Source: Ptychodera flava
Taxonomy: Eukaryota > Hemichordata > Enteropneusta > Ptychoderidae
Reading direction: 5' to 3'
Length of the DNA: 64,000 bases
Assembly (NCBI RefSeq): GCF_041260155.1
Contig: NC_091932.1
Location: 4,425,501 to 4,489,500 of the forward strand
A program made the position numbers and the translations under genes. The notes beneath the pieces are model-generated. The model was not told the DNA's origin. It did no database searches and saw only the letters and a list, made by a program, of their open reading frames with translations. Below are positions 1-21,448 of the stretch, piece by piece (position 1 is the first letter of the stretch; each line of letters begins with the position of its first letter).

Positions 1-9095
<9,095 letters not shown>

Positions 9096-9470
9096 CTTGA
9101 CTGGATGTAAATATCCATTTGCACCGAGTCTGTGCTGTTTTTCCTCCTGTCCCTCGGGGTTGTCTGCGTCCAGTGTCTGCATTAAGTGAGCGATGTATGT
9201 GGTAGCTAGAACAAGAACATCCAATTTGGAAAGTTTGGTATCTGGCGGTACTGACGGTAAAGTTTTCTGTAGTTCAAGAAATGCCGACTTCAAAGTCTTA
9301 ACCCGTCCTCTTTCACGTGCTGCGTTTGCCCCGGTAGGTCTGCCCCTCCTTCTGGATTTGTTGGGGGAACTGTCCCCCTTCTTGTTTCTTCTCCTCGACA
9401 GATTTACAGTTCCAAATTTTGCAGCGTCGACGCTTTCGATCGGTTCGTCCATTTGACTTGTTTTGGTCAT
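9096..9470 (-). CDS. TCF24: TCF23/TCF24-type bHLH transcription factor, first coding exon
   Basis: This exon encodes 125 residues of a class A (Twist/TCF21-related) bHLH protein, expected to act in the nucleus as an E-box-binding regulator after dimerising with an E protein. The basic region carries NAARERGR at residues 49-56, with Glu53 in the position that contacts CANNTG. Helix 1, loop and helix 2 run to about residue 98 and contain the family signature [13 protein letters not shown] Lys/Arg-rich stretch at 26-44 could be a nuclear localisation signal. The start is the first ATG after an in-frame TAG 33 nt upstream and has A at -3. The exon ends in GYLHPVK directly at a phase-0 donor (GTAAAT), as I recall for TCF24/TCF23, where a short C-terminal exon follows. 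That second exon was not found. A TCF21 identity is less likely because of this GYLHPVK end. Confidence 0.85.
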
Positions 9471-11575
9471 TGTAGATTGTACTGCACGCTTTTGAATGCT
9501 CTAATGCTAGTTGACAAGCGCATAGAAATGCTTGAAGTCAGGAAACAGCGGGTTGGCTATGTTGTGTCCTGTATGGAGAGTTAGCTAGTAGCCAGTCCGG
9601 TAGCCTGCTAAGTATTGATTCTATGTCGCCGTTATGTACATGACTTATAATAGCATCGTTATACACTTGATCCCCTGTCAACACTTCCAGTTAATGAGAA
9701 CATACCACTTGAAAGTAGGGGTGACCACACTTATAAAGTGAAATTTAACTACCATACGTCAAACAATATGTCGGGTCGTCATTACATTGCTATTAGAAAC
9801 TCATTAATGTATTCTTTTGTTGAATAATTTTATAATCGAAAGATTTTGAATGTGCTATACCGGGAAATTTACATTCCTGATGCTTTTCCGATATGGACAT
9901 ATTTAACTGTAACATGAAGTTTAAAAGAACGAAACAAATTTAACCATTAATAGCTAGTTGCCACGCTCTTTGTAATTCCAAAGAACGGACGCAGTTGAAC
10001 CTTTCCAGATACGTCATAAGTAACTTCTCTTAAACTTGAAGATGTTTGATTGAGTTCAAATAGCGGGAGTACTGCCCTGCACAGTTGCCATAACAATAAG
10101 AACACTGAAAAAGAACGGACGCTATCCTTTAACGCGTTAAACTAAGCGGACCGAGTCCCATGGACAAGGTATACACAACAAATATACAGAATACAAAGTC
10201 AAGCGAGTTCACATGTTGTATAGAATTGAAAGAGAGTTATCGCTTGTTTTCGCGTACACAGTGTGACTTTGTTTTATGTGAAATGTCAGGGCCTATAGTA
10301 ACTTGTCCTATATGTGGCAAGGTCAAATAGTTTAGTATGGACTTGAAAAACATCATGGAGATATCGATGGGAACAGTTTTCAAACTTGGTGTTTTATCGG
10401 AAGTACACCATCGAACTAGTGGAGTCACTTTCATGAGTTGTCCTGATGCATTTAAAATCTTTGAAAGAGTGGATTGGCAATCATACTGAACAGACATGCT
10501 AATTATCACAACAATTCCATGTGTCCTATCACCACTGCGGTCACAAATTGGATTGGAGAAATCGGAGGAATAAAAATGTTTTGAAACGATGAATTTCTTC
10601 AGACAGATAATGAGTGCATCTAGATCTCTCTCTGACTCGATGACGTTTCGCTGCGTCCTTTGATTGCAGTCAACGCAGTGACAGCCGACTAGTGTCGCTC
10701 TGAAGTTGCCATAGTGTTCATCTATACAACCCTGACATCAGTAAGTGAACAAAAAAATGAGATTTCACTGGACATTGGCTGGTCACTCAGTCAAAGGCCA
10801 AGTATTCTCTTTCAGGGAAATTTGAACAATTTATCAGGTCGTTAGGTGTTGCTAATCCCAGTCCCAAATTGAACACTTAAATACATTCACCTAAAAGTTA
10901 AGGCTTTTGGAGATACATTATGATACGACAGTAACCACAGATCTTTGCATTGGCCCAAGTTATCCCATGCAGTGAAAAAAGTGAAGTGTTCAGCGAACTG
11001 AATTGATAGATCTTAAGATATAACCCCTGACCTTTTGAGTTCCATTATTTTGTTCAGAGACAAATTCAATTTCAACAGCAGTTTCATTTTTGCAGATTTC
11101 TTCGTAAAGACAAGTTTTCATTCATCTGATGTACTACGATAAAGTGCCAAGGTTTGACAATTAGTTACATCAGAGAAATATACATGTTCTTGTTATTTCC
11201 TGCAAGCTGTATATATTGAAATGCCCACCTTACCAATCAACCGAGTATGCAAAGTGTGATTATTTCGTCAAGACAGCTGGCAATTATCTCAAGTGAATTC
11301 CTTTTGAGTCATACTTTATATAATTGGATCTAAACTGTGTCATGGGATATCTCTCCTATCATAAGATATCAGTACATAGTTATTTCCTTAACAACCCTTC
11401 TGATTTGCATGGATTCTTTACTGTAAATCAAGCTACAAAGATTTTGACAGTTCAGGAAGTACAAACAAGGAATTGTGAATAATAATATGGTACATGTAAA
11501 AATAATAAATGAAGAAACAAAATGAGAAGTATGTTGAATGCAAATTAAATGGTATTTGTCTTCTGCCATTACACA

Positions 11576-11579
<4 letters not shown>
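9471..11579. other. Upstream region of bHLH gene, no gene seen
   Basis: This should hold the 5' UTR and promoter of the leftward bHLH gene. I could not fix a TATA box or initiator with confidence and saw no repeat. Confidence 0.4.

Positions 11580-11631
<52 letters not shown>
11580..11631. repeat. (TC)n microsatellite
   Basis: About 52 bp of pure TC dinucleotide. The Arg-Glu and Ser-Leu frames across it are artefacts. Confidence 0.97.
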
Positions 11632-11635
<4 letters not shown>

Positions 11636-14600
11636 GTATATATTCAATTGAACTCACACACAAAATACCCACTATTGAAAACTTGAATAATTTTACAAGT
11701 TAGCTTGTTGCATGTTTTAACTTACTATCATTGCTATCAGCTTCTCTGCAGTAGCAGGGACAAAATAGCCAAATGCAATGATGTGACACTTTGGATAACT
11801 GTGTGTATGGTATTCAGTTGAAGTAGTTAACTTAACAACAAATTGTGAAGACACTTATTGTACAACATGTCACCTGTTACTCCGCCACATCGAGCTTAAT
11901 GGGTTAACCGTTACGTCATTTCCGGTATGAAAACCATTTTCAGCAGATAGTGGAACATGTCGAAAAGGAACAACAAAGAAATACTTCATCGCACATTTTT
12001 CAAACCTAATTTCCAAGCAAATAAAACAACGTTATGCACAGTAAGAGAGTCATATCGTAACTCCTTTGGATCCAAGCTCGGACAATTCGTAGATTTTCTT
12101 TTTCATCATCGAATGAAACAAACACATTTGATCTCAGTGTAATTTATCCTATTTAATTAATCCAAATACCAAGATATGATGTATTTGCTAGATACTTGGA
12201 GGGATGTCTGCTAGACTTTCATCCACTCTTAGTTTTTTTATCTGAACATATCATATAATACTTAAAGTTCTCATTGTATAACCATTATTAAACTACATGT
12301 GCTATCGCTGCACACCAGGTCTGACCTCGCTATAAACAAAACTATTTTACCAGAACACCGAAGTTGACGATAGAACTCTGACTTCGTCATGTGTAGCAGT
12401 GGTTAATCATGTCATTTTTATGCGGTACATATGACTTCACGTTTATAGCAGCGCATATTTTAAGTCTGATTAACAATTGAACTGCTGGTGTCATGTAACA
12501 TCCATTACTCAGTTCTACTGTGACGTCATCTTTATAGTCTCGCTCAATTTCAATTACTCACAACACAGGCTGTTGGAGCCAGCCTCTTTCAACTATCACC
12601 TCACAGTGTTACACGGCTTTTCTCAAAGTTTTCAATCTTACACCAAGAGTGTCTGCTTTCCCGTGTTTAACTGACAAGATAAACAACGCAATGAATTCTC
12701 TGCTTTGCAGGCTTTCCTTTGGTGTCACTTTTGTTTCCTGTGAACTCTGACTCTTCCACTTCAGCGTTGGCAAAATATTTTGCTTTGAAGAGGTCTTACA
12801 CATGCACCAAGTCCTATATGAGAACGGGTCAAAATTTGACTTTGTTTGTCGGGAAGATGTAAAGATAGATGGAGTACAAGCGTTCGTAGCGTTGGAGAGC
12901 GGGTGATAACGTTTCTACCAAGAATTTCAATGATTTTACAGCTTACCACACTAGTATTGATGTAACTTTAAGTTGCTGTGCTAGCAGAGTGTATTGCTAT
13001 GACTGTGCTGGTGAAATTGTCGATGTTCGTTTTTCCATATTTTAGATCTTAATTTCACTGCAATCATGGAGCTTCAGCATATTTCGAAATATTTTATGTG
13101 AAGGTTATCTGTAAAATTCAGTGGCTCAAATCGAAGAAGTTTTGATTCAGAGTGTGAAACTGTACCCAACGTTACCAAGGAGTTCAGTGACATGCAAGTC
13201 TCCACTGCTAAGGCGTTCTCGTCATGGGTTTGGTCCGAGGTCACACTGAAAGACCAACAACTCATTACATCTGGTACCATCGTGTACACTAAAACGTAAA
13301 CTGTACATCAATATCGCATACTAAAGGCAGACATGAAGTAATCCATAGACTGATTAATTTGATTGAGGCAAAGACCAAAATATCTGCTGCAATAATTACC
13401 CAAACAGCGATATATATTAAGACAGTTAAGTAAACAAGAGAACGGTATACAAATGTAAACTTGTACTAAAGTTTGGCCACGAAAAATAAATAAGTCATGG
13501 GTTAGAAACACAGAGGTCGGACTTCAAACGATAGGTCACTTTTGACTGGTGAATAACGTCTGACCGGAGAGCTGTAAAAAGCGATCGATCAGTCTAGTCC
13601 ACAAGCTTTGCTTTGGTCATCCGACCGCTACCAACTATGGTTCACTTCACGTCGTATATTTTGCAAATTAGCGAATTGAAAACAGGATAAAGGAGTGTGT
13701 ATGCTGGGAATAGTGACTGCATTGAGCACACACATGTCGCCAGAATCACACTCTACACACATTCACACTTACACAAGAACGTAAAAAGGGCGATACGCCA
13801 GCACCAAAGTGACAACCATGCTTATTTTTCTACTGAATATTGATATCCTTGTGATAAAACATGCTTTAATTACTTTAACGAAGCCGAGATCGATGTGGGA
13901 AAAAGTTAAAAGTTTAAAATTTTGGTGTGCAGTTTTAACCCCTAAAAGTAAACATCCGATTTAAAGACGCTTAATTCTTCAGAGAAGTCTAAACTCAGGT
14001 CCGGCTGATCAATTTGAACGGCAAAGGCTTGCACCGAAGTGATGTACTTTGAGACACTACTTCAGAAATTACTGCTTTCCACAAAAAAACTTTTTATGGG
14101 ATCGAGGTGTTCGCTTTTGCGCTCAACATCGATTGTGGCTGGACGACTTCTCAGTTGCAGGTCATGCACATTCTTTCTCAACACTGTAATAATCGGGACA
14201 AGAAGATTTGACTTTACTGAAACGACATTAGCCGGTCTCTCTGATGTTGGTAAATTTGTCCATATGAAGAATGTATGAAGGCATGTGCTAAGGAGCAGGA
14301 TACACGGAAATTTACCACATTATCCATTCATAACGGCCATGTTTTGACATATTCTGACAATAAAGTACCTCAAAGTAGGGAAAAAAGTTCGGCCAATCGG
14401 ATAAGCTGTCACTGCTCCCCCACCGTGCAATGAATCACATTGAGACGAGTTTCGTAAAGTCATTTTGACAAGATAAAACTGTGACGTCAAACATCACTGG
14501 CTATTTTGCTCCCAATGCGCCACTGTAAATTCAGTATTCTTTCAACAGTGTGATTGGAGTTGAGATAATGTAACGTGATGTTGGCTAGACACTCACTGTT

Positions 14601-15348
14601 AGAAAGATCGTAGTTGAAGCACGGCAGGGTGAAACGTGCAAACCAAGAGTGGTAGAGTAAATTGAAGAGAGGTCTGTTTGATTTTAGGATGAACACATTG
14701 ATCGGCAAAACCCACCGAAAAGCATGTATTCATATTATAATTAATGTAAGAGTTTTGTGTAAAGTAAGGATTCGGTAGCCAGTATTGACTTGATGGCTCC
14801 ATGGGGTGACAACTACGTCCGATGAAAACGATAAGATGTTGACACATCCGGGCCCTCCAGCTTAATAAATCATGGCGTACAAAGTTTACCAGGTAACCCA
14901 ATCTGAGGGCACTGTGTCCGTACCGAGTAGACATCGTACAAACTGCATTCCTTACTAATTGCTGCGGCAAGACACTTTGACTGACCCGTAACACAAACCA
15001 TAGATCATAACTGTCACAGTTTTCTCTCCTACAATCAAAACTCTTCTCATCCAATTTATGGCCTGTGTGTCCCTCCTGAAATCCCGTTTGATCTAAATTC
15101 ACATTATCTTTCTTTACTACATCGCTCAGTCGGCAACTTGCCAACTTCGGAAATCCGACACACTAAAGAAAACCAAGTCAAACAAATGTTTGATGAGGTC
15201 AGAACCCAGCATCTTGTAGTGTGCGTGCAACTCAGAAGTGATTCCGCTAAAACATGAAACAAAACAAACTAAACCTATTCTGTTATGCTGAAAACGTTGG
15301 TACTGCTATATCAACGACCGACTTTCCTTTGAGCGCCATGAAAATTGT
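11632..15348. other. Non-coding stretch, nothing firm
   Basis: No domain or known repeat was recognised. The longest open frame (15144 to 14599, minus, 181 codons) has no recognisable motif and a length that chance could give in a window of this size. It is noted separately under findings. Confidence 0.45.
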
Positions 15349-15890
15349 ATAGTCCAGTCAATCTACGAGATTTTGGCACCTAACCCACCACAAATTGCAA
15401 CAGAATTTTTTTCTTCAGAATGCATTTTAATGAGGTACCCAGAACAACATATTAAAAGTTTACTCGAATCCACCTTGGGGAAATATGTCTAATTTGCATA
15501 AATCAAATATGGCGGCCAACCATCCAACAAAATAACATAATTGGCTGTATATCACATATTAAACAAGCTATTTCAGATATTTCAAAGTCTGACACTAGTA
15601 ATTTGGCTCAGGGAATCATTTTGGAGGTATAATGTTTCATATAGGCACCTCGTTAATTTGCATAATTCCAATATGGCGGCCAACATTCCTACAAAAGACA
15701 TTTTCGGTCATATACCACGTACTAAACAAGCTATTTCAGTGATTTTAAAGTTAAAAGTATATTTCTTAGGCATGGACAAACGATTTTCGAGATGCTATGA
15801 TTTGCATAGGTAATTTTTTAATTTGCATAATTCCAATATGGTGGCCAACATACCTACAAAAGACATTTTCTGTCATATACCACGTATTAA

Positions 15891-16109
15891 CCCTTTTGCC
15901 GCCAAAGTCTATTTTTGTCAACTTTATAAAATGTACCACAGTCAATTTTTCTGCTTTTTGCCAAAATTTTAATAAAAATATGTAGCTGCTGAAAAATGAT
16001 ATCCATTTGGTCCACATTTTATGAAAAAAAAACCGTACAGAAAAGTTCACAGAAATTGGTAAAATATTGCATTAAAATTTTGGTGTAAAAAATTACAGCA
16101 GTCAATGGG
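15891..16109. mobile_element. TTAA-flanked MITE, copy 1 (piggyBac-like)
   Basis: A 219-bp element begins CCCTTTTGCCGCC directly after TTAA (15887-15890) and ends CAATGGG, followed by a decayed TAAA. It is nearly identical to copy 2 at 16278. TTAA targets with CCC/GGG ends are typical of piggyBac-type elements. It has no coding capacity. Confidence 0.75.
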
Positions 16110-16277
16110 TAAACAAGCCATTTCTGTGATTTCGAAGTTAAAAGTGTATATCTTTGGCATGGACAAACAATTTTCGAGATGCAACGATTTGCTTAGGTAC
16201 TTCGTTAATTTGCATAACTCAAATAGGGTTGTCAACATACCTACAAAAGACATTTTCTGTCATATACCATGTATTAA

Positions 16278-16492
16278 CCCTTTGGGCGCCAAAGTCTATT
16301 TTTGTCAACTTTATAAAATGTACCACAGTCAATTTTTCTGCTTTTTGCCAAAATTTTGATTAAAATCTGTAGTTGCTGAAAAAGGATATCCATTTGGTAA
16401 AAAATTATGAAAAAAACGTACAGAAATGTTCAGAGACATTGATAAAATATCGCATTAAAATTTTGGTGTAAAAAATTACAGCAGTCAAAGGG
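16278..16492. mobile_element. TTAA-flanked MITE, copy 2 (piggyBac-like)
   Basis: A 215-bp element with terminal inverted repeat CCCTTTG/CAAAGGG and exact TTAA on both sides (16274-16277 and 16493-16496). It sits at the same place in its tandem unit as copy 1, which suggests the unit was duplicated together with the MITE. Confidence 0.85.
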
Positions 16493-16875
16493 TTAAACAA
16501 GCTATTTCTGTGATTTCAAAGTTAAAAGTGTATTTCTTTGGCATGGTCAAATGATGTTTGAGGTGCAATGATTTGCATTGGCACTTCTTTAATTTGCATA
16601 AATCCAATACAAAAGAAATTTTCTGTCATAAAATGTATTGAACAATCTATTTCAGCCATTTTGAAGTTTAATTATATTTCTTGAGCATGAAGAAACACCT
16701 TTTTTGGTTCAATGTTTTTAAAAGACACTTTGATGATTTTAAGAAATTAAATATGGCTGCCAAATTAATGCCCAAATAGCTTCTAATATAAATAAGGTTA
16801 TGGTAGAGTTTTTTTGGAATAGGAATATCAAGAAAAAAACTGTCAAGACGGCAGTGCACCCAACGCACTGTATTT

Positions 16876-17392
16876 TAATAATAATAATAATAATAAAGGA
16901 TATTTATTGTGCGCCTAATCTCGCAGAGCTCTAGGCGCATGGCTACAAAAGAACTCTCATCAGGTGTGAGATTTAAAAAGGTGTGTTTTAAGAGTAGAAC
17001 GAAATGATGCTAAAGATTGAGTATGACGGAGATTTGCAGGTAAACTATTCCAAGTCGTAGGACCAGTATAGGAAAATGATCTTTCGCCGAAGCTTTTCGT
17101 GACAGCACGAGGTACTTTGAGTACACGAGTATCAAAGGAAGAACGCAACTGTCTTGAGGGACAGTACTGTTGGAGAAGGTCTGTAAGGTATTGCGGCCCA
17201 GATCCAATAAATGAATTGAAACAGATTACTGAAAGTTTGTATTGTATGCGAGATGTAATTGGTAACCAATGTAGCGAACACAAAAGAGGTTGGACGGAGT
17301 CCGATTTCTTGACCTTATACACTAGTCGTGCAGCAGCATTTTGCACTCTCTGCAACTTTTGGAGTAAATATTTGGGACAACCAGCTAATATT
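16876..17392 (-). mobile_element. 5'-truncated CR1/L2-type LINE fragment
   Basis: Minus-strand non-LTR retrotransposon remnant. Its 3' end is a (TTA)n tail, seen as TAA repeats at 16876-16896. Its 5' truncation point is at about 17392, where the host TTAA element resumes with GCAAATATT. The host copy at 34.3 kb lacks this insertion. Confidence 0.8.
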
Positions 17393-17394
17393 TT
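16960..17394 (-). pseudogene. C-terminal fragment of LINE reverse transcriptase ORF
   Basis: About 145 codons are open up to a natural-looking stop. The frame carries the post-RT tail motifs common to CR1/L2/Rex-type elements: KLQRVQNAAARL, then LHWLPI, and later TTWNSLPANLR. The reverse transcriptase core and endonuclease are absent because of 5' truncation, so this is a dead fragment even though the remaining frame is intact. Confidence 0.8.
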
Positions 17395-18179
17395 GCAAAT
17401 ATTCTTCTAATTTTTATCAATTTGTTAACCCAAGATAAAAAATTGGTTAGGTTCACCTTTTAGCTTGGCAAGCAGTCGTAAGTTGCATGATATAGAAGGG
17501 TTAATGTATGCAAATGTATGCAAATCACCTGAATTCCTGCTTTCCTTTTATCCGAATTTCAAGATTTCAAAAGAATATAACTCTGTTTTAGCTGGGTCAC
17601 ATTTTCTGAAATTTTCACATTATGTTTTTAAATGCTATATAACAAAACAACTATTTTGTTTTGCAATAAAATTCTTACATTTTGAATTAGAGGCATTTTT
17701 ATTTTGCTAACCATGATTTTAAGCACTTTTTTTGAGTGTCAGTCGTTCAGCCCATGCCGTTTTAGAATGAGGATATACTCTTGTTTCAAGTGAAATATTA
17801 CATTTCACAAAATAGTTTGTAAGGGTTTCCTTGTCATCTTAGATGAGAAATATTCCTTCGAAAAAAACTGTGTTGGCAACGTGCAGCTCCACATTAAGTC
17901 CTTGAACATTTATTTTTAAAAATATAGAAAATATACAATACATTTACATACAATAACGATCCATTTACGAATAAAAGTTTATTTTAATAGGTGTCTGTGA
18001 TACCTGAATTCGTTAAAATACCCCATAAATATATTGTATTTTGAAAAGAATGTTAAAGCAAATTTGGTAGACTTACATATATGACTTCCGAACGGATTAA
18101 AATACGTATACCTTATGTTGATGTACGTTTACTATTGAGTTGTAAGAAAGTCATGCAATTTTAATTATTTGTGATTTTT

Positions 18180-19245
18180 CTAAATATGACAACCGTTAAT
18201 GATTGTTAGTCATCTAATAATAATCTCTTTCTGAATATAACATTGGATTCATCTGTGTACGGCATTATTTGTGATTTTTATAGGTGCTTTATACTCTACA
18301 GTGTTAAAACATGTAATCTTTAATGTTTACAGTTTTAAAAAAGTCGTGGACAAAATCTTTAGTTTCTAATTTAGACTGAACCCCTTCCTTATGGACGAGT
18401 ACATCTTTGGTACATCCCCCTAGATGATAGGCAAGAAGTCATCACATATAACAGCAAAAATATAATAAACACAACAAAGGTAATAACAACGCAAAAAATT
18501 AAATAATGTGACCAAAAATAACACATACCACAATACAGACAACTTAAAACTTAGCGCTGATGCAAACAATGTCAGACTCTTAAAAACTTGATCAACACAC
18601 AAACTCACAAAAATTGAAAATTGCATGCTTAGCAAAGACTTAAAATTAATTCCAACAACTCGTTAACCCAACAGAATCCAACTGTTACACCATACAAACA
18701 TGTACATCTGGAAAAATGACACTTGAAAAAATGACTCAAGATGTACTTCTTTTTATTGTGTAATAGTTGGATTCTGTGTTTGGATAAATTGTAAGTCTTT
18801 GCTAAAGCATGCAGTTTTCAGATTTCTTGAGTTTGTTTGTCCAGAAAGTTTTTATGAATCTGCAATTGTTTGCAATAGTGCTAAGTTTCAATTTGTGTGT
18901 ATTACGACACTTTTTATTTCGGCCATATCATTTTTTCTGTTTTTTTAGCTTTGTTGTGTTTATTGTATTTTGCTGGTATGTGTGATGACTTCTTGCCTAT
19001 CATCTAAGGGATCTTATAAAGAAGCACCCATCCATAAGAAGGGGGTTCAGTCTAAATAAAAAACTAAAGATTTTGAACACCCTTTTTTTAACAGTAAACA
19101 TTACAGATTACATGCTTTGACACTGTAGAGTGTTAAACACCCTTACAAATTACGAAAATGCCACACACAGATGAATTCAATGTTATATTTAAAAAGAGAA
19201 TATATCATTCAGAAGACTAACATTCATTAACATTAACAGTCGTCA
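18180..19245. repeat. Central inverted repeat of FB-1
   Basis: About 0.5 kb each side of a short loop near 18,720. A clear landmark is GATGATAGGCAAGAAGTCAT near 18424 and its complement near 18985. It is the innermost part of the palindrome and could form a long hairpin in single-stranded DNA or RNA. Confidence 0.85.
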
Positions 19246-19369
19246 TATACAGAAAAATAAAAAAAAATTAAAAATGAATGTCCAAGGACTAAACAGTTTC
19301 TTCTTGATAGTTTCCTAGTGCTAAAAACTATACCAAAACTGTTATTTATATTAGAAGCTATTAAGCCAT

Positions 19370-19900
19370 GGGGCATTAATATGGCAGCCATATTTAATTT
19401 ATGCAAATTATCAAAGGGCCTTTGTAAAAACTGAGCCACTAAAAGTGTTTCTTCATACCCAAGAAAAATATTAAAACTTTAAAGTCAAAGAAATAGCTTG
19501 TTTTAATGCGTGATGTATGACCGACAATGTCCTTTGTAGGAATGTTGGCCACCATATTGGATTTATGCAAATTAACAAATTACCTATGCAAATCATAGCA
19601 TCTCGAAAATCGTTTGTCCATGCCAAAGAAATATACTTTTAACTTTAAAATCACTGAAATAGTTAGTTTAATACGTTGTATATGACCAAAAATGTCTTTT
19701 GTAGGAATGTTGGCTGCCATATAGGAATTATGCAAATTAATAAAGTACCTATAACGAACATTATACCTCCAAAATAATTCCCTGGGCCAAATTACTAGTG
19801 TCAGACTTTGAAATCACTGAAATAGCTTGTTTAACATGTGATATATAGCAAATTATGTTATTTTGTTGGATGGTTGGCCGCCATATTTGATTTATGCAAA
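19370..19900. repeat. Tandem units in right arm of FB-1
   Basis: Inverted counterparts of the left-arm units, with TTATGCAAATT beside a GCCGCCATATT-type block near 19378, 19548, 19713 and 19878. None carries the TTAA MITE. The corresponding TTAA targets are empty near 19508 and 19668. Confidence 0.82.
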
Positions 19901-20034
19901 TTAGACATATTTCCCCGAGGTGGATTCGAGTAAACTTTTAATATGTTGTTCTGGGTACCTCTCTGAAATGCATTCCGAAGAAAAAAATTCTGTTGCAATT
20001 TGTGGTGGGTCTAACCCTATTTTGACTGGACTAT

Positions 20035-21125
<1,091 letters not shown>

Positions 21126-21224
21126 GTGTGTATATAATTTGTATGTGTGTTCTGTAGACAGATAGGTAGATATATTGGTAGACTGTAAGACAAAGATAGG
21201 GATATTGATGCCTACACACACAAA

Positions 21225-21397
21225 TACATACATACATACATACATACATACATACATACATACATACATACATACATACATACATACATACATACATACA
21301 TACATACATACATACATACATACATACATACATACATAAATACATACATACATACATACATACATACATACATACATACATACATACATACATACAT

Positions 21398-21447
<50 letters not shown>
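21225..21447. repeat. (ATAC)n followed by (GACA)n microsatellite
   Basis: About 175 bp of ACAT tetranucleotide with one interruption near 21338, then about 47 bp of GACA from 21401. Cys/Tyr/Val/Met repeat frames on the minus strand are artefacts. Confidence 0.96.

Positions 21448-21448
<1 letters not shown>

Larger units (their letters stand above)
15495..16680. repeat. Tandem units in left arm of FB-1
   Basis: Units begin near 15495, 15656, 15824, 16207 and 16591. The first intervals are about 162-168 bp. The later ones are about 384 bp because each contains a TTAA-flanked MITE. Each unit carries an ATTTGCATA octamer, most have a form of AATATGGCGGCC, and all share a block ending in a stretch about a tenth of a kb long that includes GGCATGGACAAAC. 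Confidence 0.85.
16847..17893. mobile_element. TTAA-type element inserted in FB-1 left arm
   Basis: It is homologous in inverted orientation to the element at 33670-34358. It is bounded by TCAA (16843-16846, a decayed TTAA) and TTAA (17894-17897). FB-1 sequence is continuous across it: AACTGT before and GTCCTTGAACATT after match one uninterrupted stretch of the right arm near 19,280. It holds a LINE fragment at 16876-17392 and has lost about 0.1 kb of internal sequence relative to the other copy. Confidence 0.82.
15349..20034. mobile_element. FB-1: 4.7-kb foldback (palindromic) element
   Basis: The ends are inverted copies (ATAGTCCAGTCAA at 15349-15361, its complement at 20022-20034) and the homology can be followed inward to a centre near 18,720. 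The left arm is 15349-16846 continued at 17894-18717, and the right arm is about 18720-20034. Arms contain tandem units of about 165 bp. The left arm is interrupted by TTAA-flanked insertions at 15891-16109, 16278-16492 and 16847-17893, while the right arm keeps empty sites. A TA target duplication is compatible with the ends but ambiguous because the terminal bases are self-complementary. No transposase frame is visible, so it is non-autonomous. Drosophila Foldback/Galileo elements have similar long repeat-filled arms. Confidence 0.85.
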
